A stretch of 64,000 nucleotides of DNA from positions 26,015,501 through 26,079,500 of the forward strand of contig OX365944.1 of NCBI GenBank assembly GCA_947247005.1. Reading direction: 5' to 3'. The stretch is from Spisula solida. Its lineage: Eukaryota; Mollusca; Bivalvia; Venerida; Mactridae. Below the pieces are notes generated by a model. That model was not told where the DNA came from and did no database searches. It saw nothing but the letters and a program-made list of their open reading frames with translations. This document shows, piece after piece, positions 59,434 to 64,000 of this stretch (positions are counted from its first letter, which is position 1; the number at the start of each line of letters is the position of its first letter). A program made the position numbers and the translations under genes.

Positions 59434-62400
59434 TATATGTCTTTAATAACGTTGAATCTAGATTTTTTAAATTTTGTTGCCGGCCTATGTTGAATTATTG
59501 AAAAGCGACGAAGTAAAGAGAAGTATATTTAACAGATTATTAAAAGAATTAAGATTTCCTGTATGTTCGGTTTAATAATACACATAATATTCTCAGGGAC
59601 GATATACTGCAAAAAACCTTGGAACGTTATTTCAACCGAGAGTAGTGTTTTCCACTCGAGAGGATGCGTTATTTATGTATAGTATATGGTAAAAGTCGTC
59701 AAAAAGATCGTGCACCAACTCAAAACATACTTAGCTTTAATTATATCAGCAAGTCCTACACTCTGTTTACTGTCAGGCTTAAGTATGTTATTTGAATATA
59801 TTTCCAAGAACACTATCTGGTTTATCAGTCCATCTGTTTAAGTTGTTGTAATAAGTGTTGGAATAGATTGAAAGGTAAGCATGTTATTTTCTTTAATTAA
59901 GTACACGTTTAAGTGTGAAGTGTGTTTAATCAAACAATATTATTACCATCCATTTAGCGTTGTTTTCATTAGCAAGCTAATATTGCTTATGGTAAAAAAC
60001 AAGGTAAAAGCATGACATAGGCTTTCTATGGATACGGTTAACTCAGTCCCAAACAGACAGTATTTGACCGATCAAACAAGCAGATATCAAACTGAACTAA
60101 GCGTGAACTCAATAAAAAAAGGGCAACTTAATACTGCAGACTAATATAACATACATTGCAATTCGGCAAGACATTTTTATTACAACGGTTACACAATTTC
60201 CTGAACAAGACGTGTCAGGAGTTCAATACCTAGGAGATATCATCAAAAGATAATGTTCCATCATTAGTTTATTCGCAAGTACGGCACGACTCGCAGGACA
60301 GCGATATTTGATTTATTCTACACTTCATTGGGATATTCATTCAAATAGTCATGCGAATCCAATGACCAATGTCCGTTCATCGCGTTTAACACTGTTAATG
60401 TCACATACGTTCATGTCAAACTTCTATAATTTGGGAGACATGGGCTCAGTGGACTGTCTTGGTGTATTACGTGTACCTGTTGTGCCTTGCCTGCTCTGTT
60501 GTCCGTGTCTTCCCAGTCCGCTTTGCTATCATTTTTTTGTGGAAGAAAAATATCGTCAGAGACATCCACTTCTTTGAAAGATATACTGATTAAGAATTAT
60601 TTACCCTGTACTTTCTTATACATGTAGTAGAAGTGTTATACGTGATTAGTATGTGGTTAAAATGATATGATTATAGCTCTTTTTAATATAATGGTTTGTA
60701 ATGTGTACGGGGTTATCAAAAGTGTTGTTCACAGCACTTGCTGCAATTCTATTTCAAAGTATTAAGTTTCAATTTGAAATTGTTTTTAAGATTCATGTTC
60801 TCGCAATATTCGCCTGTGCGAATTATGCGTTCTATTTCCAAATGCCTTCGCTAATATTGCACATCAGCTACATGATTATGCCAATGTAAGCATAAAGTGA
60901 ACGGAACTATTTGTTGTAACTTACCTTTCAGTGAAGTTCAATGACTTGGGTTTTCTCAGTTTCTAACGATATGACATCGGGAATGCATGATCTATTATAC
61001 TTTCACTCGGTAATGTTCAAACTTTCATCAGGGCGAATTTGTTCGTTCCTTGTAATATACAAGATATTTCACTAACTTACTTACGATATGTCATGTGGAA
61101 TGCATTCCCGCGATAAGGAAGCACGTGCAAACTGTCATAATCACAAAGTTTATATAACGCTTAATGCAATATAATTGAATTCGGGTGGTGAAAATGTGTT
61201 ACGTTCAATTAATTATAAAACATGTTTTCTTCGATTGCTTCTAAGTGATTAATGTCTACTTATATTAATGGTAAATTAATGTACATTTATTATCTTTACA
61301 ATAACTTTCTACCTACGTAATACATTTATTTACTTCAAGTATCGCACTACTATCGTGGGTTGTTATTATTAAAGCCTTGTGGTTATCATCAAATTCAGAT
61401 TTAGGTTTCCATTGCAGATTAGGTTCCTGTCGTCCTTGTCTCGTATATAGCCAATCTAATCCAATTCGTTGTTTCAATGCTATTAACAACTTCTATTTTG
61501 ATCGTGTACTATGTTACAAATAGGTAACAACTTTTCCACACGTCCAGGACATGGCCGAATGTCACAGACGAATACAATCTTCAAACTTTGTTTCGTTGGT
61601 GTGTTAATTATACGCAATAATTCTTTACCTTTAATACATATTATTGACTATTATGTAACTAACTGATGGCTCTCTAATCAGGAATGACTCCTACCTTTAG
61701 TCTAACCGTCTAAATCCCAAGGCGAAGGCGGATAAGTTTATCACTACCGCCATACAGACTTAGAGATTATTACTATGTGCCATGGAACAACAACATGACT
61801 GAACTGAATCATTATTAACCAATTTACTTAAATGGTCAAGATGTTTGGTTAGGGCTCTAGTGATAGAATAGCTAATTAAGTGGTTTATAATATTGTGTTT
61901 TGTTTGTTATCAGGTCCCTTCACAAACATAGCACCCGTATTATAGTTGTTTATATTCTTACTGACATCAAGTCAATTATGTGTGTTGTCGTGAACATAGC
62001 ATTACGAAATGGTTCAAATATTCCATTTTATCAGTTCGTCAATCGGTTGTATCGATTCACAGGCCTAAGAAATTATATCACAAAATATAGGAAATTCATA
62101 ATTCTGAAATTAAGACTAACCTGTCAACACCATTTCCAAATACATAATTAAATATTTTAGAAGGCTTACTGAGTATTTTATGGTTTTGACATACATTTAC
62201 ATAATAGTTATGGTTATCTAGATTGCTTTTCCTGACGGCAATCGAGTCCTTAGAATTGAAGGAACCACTTGTCTTGGCGGACACTTAAACGACTAATGTG
62301 TATGTATGATTTAAGACTTGCGTAGTGTTTTGACAACGATGCACGACCTGGTGAACACAACCTACTTTCAGTAGGACTGCATATACAGAAAATAAACAAA

Positions 62401-62679
62401 TAACATGAACTAATAACTACAGTGTATATAATCGTTTTGCCGACCATATGTTTTGTGCCGAGTTTGTATCACACTGCCGTGGAGTATTCAACATTTTTTG
62501 GATCAGGTTATACTGAGTGTTACTTTTATACGCGAAGTAATAATAAATAACAAACAAATTGTACACTCCCTCGTAAGGCATAATCTGTACATGGTTTCTA
62601 TAATGCTTACCAATATCGGTAAGGTTTGGCATTAACGTGCATGTAATGCAAATACTCTAGGAAACTATCGCTGGATATA
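59434..62679. other. unassigned AT-rich stretch
   Basis: No gene, RNA or repeat boundary identified in 3.2 kb. ORFs at 60308-60577 and 61900-62151 have no recognised motif. Confidence 0.45.
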
Positions 62680-63298
62680 CACTGAGCATACACTGAAATT
62701 TTCAGCATTTGTAGCAAAGATATTTGGCACAACAATCAATTTCATTCCATGACAATCTGATAAGACCCTTTACAGCCACAATAAAACAATGATGTCATAA
62801 ACAAAAGTAATTGTTATGCCCTATGTCCTTCTGCGTTTTTCAGATTGTTAATGCCGATGTGTCCCTATTCTTCGTATAAAGTTCGGGAACAAGTGTCCGT
62901 GCATATCATGGAGACAGAAATAAAGTAAAACACAGATAAATATAAAGTTCAATTAGATTCAGAAAAAAATGAATTATATTCACTCTATCTCTATCCAGAA
63001 TTACTTCCCCTTGACTGTAAAATTTGTAGTATTTTTCGGTAGATCTCAAGGGTTTTTGAAACTTCACGACCACTATGTTGCGGAGTGGTAAATCGTCTGA
63101 TTTTGTGTTTTTCTAATTTGTCGATTGGTTGACTATTAAAATTGACCTTACATAAAATAATAATTGCATCGTACATTTTTGTACAATCAGTTCCTCTTAC
63201 GTGTTTCGTTTTATCCATTTCATGGTTGAATGCACCATTGTAGCGAATTTAGAAGGAAACAACATCGAGTTACAATGCGTTTTCAAAGCCGCTCAGTG
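62680..63298 (-). mobile_element. TIR element family A, copy 3, internally deleted
   Basis: Flanked by TA. The plus-strand right end inverts to CACTGAGCGGCTTTGAAAAC; the left end keeps only CACTGAGC before jumping to CACTGAAATTTTCAGC. It is collinear with copy 1 in reverse but has lost ~90 bases next to the left tip and ~60 next to the right. A 75-codon ORF (62991-63218) matches the first half of the ORF in copy 1. Confidence 0.8.
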
Positions 63299-64000
63299 TA
63301 TGTCTGCACATATTAAATACTCACGTATAGCACATTATATCAGCATATAGCGTGGACAATATGATATTATATTGCCATCGTCTGTCTGCAATGTCATCTA
63401 CAGAAAATGAATGTGTAATATATCGAATTGCCAGTTATGAGCTGCTTGATGCAAGATTTGTTGGAAAGATTCACACATCTCACAGCTAAATAGAATGAGA
63501 TGTGTATTCGTCTATCAAAATGACAAACGTTAATACGGTAGATGAACAGTGTCTGGGGGAACTGATATACCAGACGTTTGTATTAAACGCTGTATACGAT
63601 ATGGGCACATCATCTCTGGCTGCTTCACGAATGACAAATGTGTGTATTGGCATTGTTTGAACGCCTGAATAGATTTGATATTCATAAACATTCCACTGTA
63701 TCCATAAATTCCTATTATATACTGGTTCAGGTCTTCAAATCTTAAATAATTCTTTAAAGTTGTTTTTCTAACGCAATAAGTAAAACGATTACTCGATGAG
63801 GCAAGAATAATGTTCATGAAAACCGCAGCGATTTACGCGAATTATATTAAAAACGTATTATATTGTGCGATTACAGTACATTCGTCGTTAACATGTATCG
63901 TAAACTGTCGTATTGTTACTATTTTACGACCTGAGCCGCTGACTTACAATTAGTACTAAATTGACATCCATATGGTGTAGGTTGCAATCAACAAGTTTAT
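63299..64000. other. unassigned flank
   Basis: No recognisable gene or repeat. A 95-codon minus ORF (63530-63817) has no motif. Confidence 0.45.

Overview
The window is AT-rich eukaryotic DNA dominated by transposons. It has no operon-like gene packing, no rRNA or CRISPR array, and no intact host gene that I can recognise. The repeat types (an APE-type LINE, tRNA-derived SINEs, many TA-flanked TIR elements, a hAT-like element, a ~154-base tandem repeat rich in GACCTTTGACC words, and a fragment carrying a GGGTCGCTCACCTG word) suggest a mollusc, most likely a bivalve. That assignment is inference. The window is probably intergenic or deep intronic sequence.

Layout, 0-12.5 kb: a tandem segmental duplication (unit 1 ~718-7311, unit 2 ~7361-11133) whose units have since collected different insertions. 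Unit 1 holds a 5'-truncated ~3.76 kb LINE on the minus strand (2285-6048), with an endonuclease-reverse transcriptase frame open from 5997 to 2554. Unit 2 holds a ~600-base TIR element (7428-8023) and keeps a tRNA-like segment that unit 1 has lost. Because each unit serves as the other's empty site, several insertions and deletions can be placed almost to the base.

11.7-31.6 kb: TIR elements (11764-12509, 16148-16295, 20806-21614), a three-unit tandem repeat element (~12890-13472), a SINE (~17176-17520), a decayed LINE C-terminus (23467-23710), and two large simple-repeat tracts (24249-24432 and ~30981-31560).

32.4-35.3 kb: the most unusual structure. About 2.8 kb is bracketed by two arrays of a ~14-base motif (GGGGTTGAATRAGC) in opposite orientation, six copies on the left and seven on the right. 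The left array abuts a near-perfect 35-base palindrome. Inside are three near-identical 280/281-base tandem copies, a GC-rich hairpin and a GC-richer 67-codon ORF. It does not match an element type I can name.

36-52 kb: an old inverted duplication (~36.1-38.8 kb against ~52.1-50.7 kb) whose ~12 kb spacer holds mariner-like copies, one of them carrying a nested TIR element. 53.7-54.5 kb is a CpG-rich island with a degenerate ~10-base periodic word and a 195-codon ORF. 55.3-57.7 kb stacks a SINE, a hAT-like element with an 8-base target duplication and a third mariner-like copy. 58.5-63.3 kb holds two more TA-flanked TIR elements.

Two element groupings tie the window together. (i) Three TIR families with different tips (CACTGAGCGG, CACTCAGTCGC, CACTCGGCAAAAC) share the same interior in the same order, so they look like one superfamily that has replaced its ends. 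(ii) Three ~1.25-1.3 kb copies with CGAGAGGTGTTCAAC tips keep traces of a helix-turn-helix and a PKSPD-type transposase C-terminus, so they are decayed mariner-class elements rather than simple MITEs.
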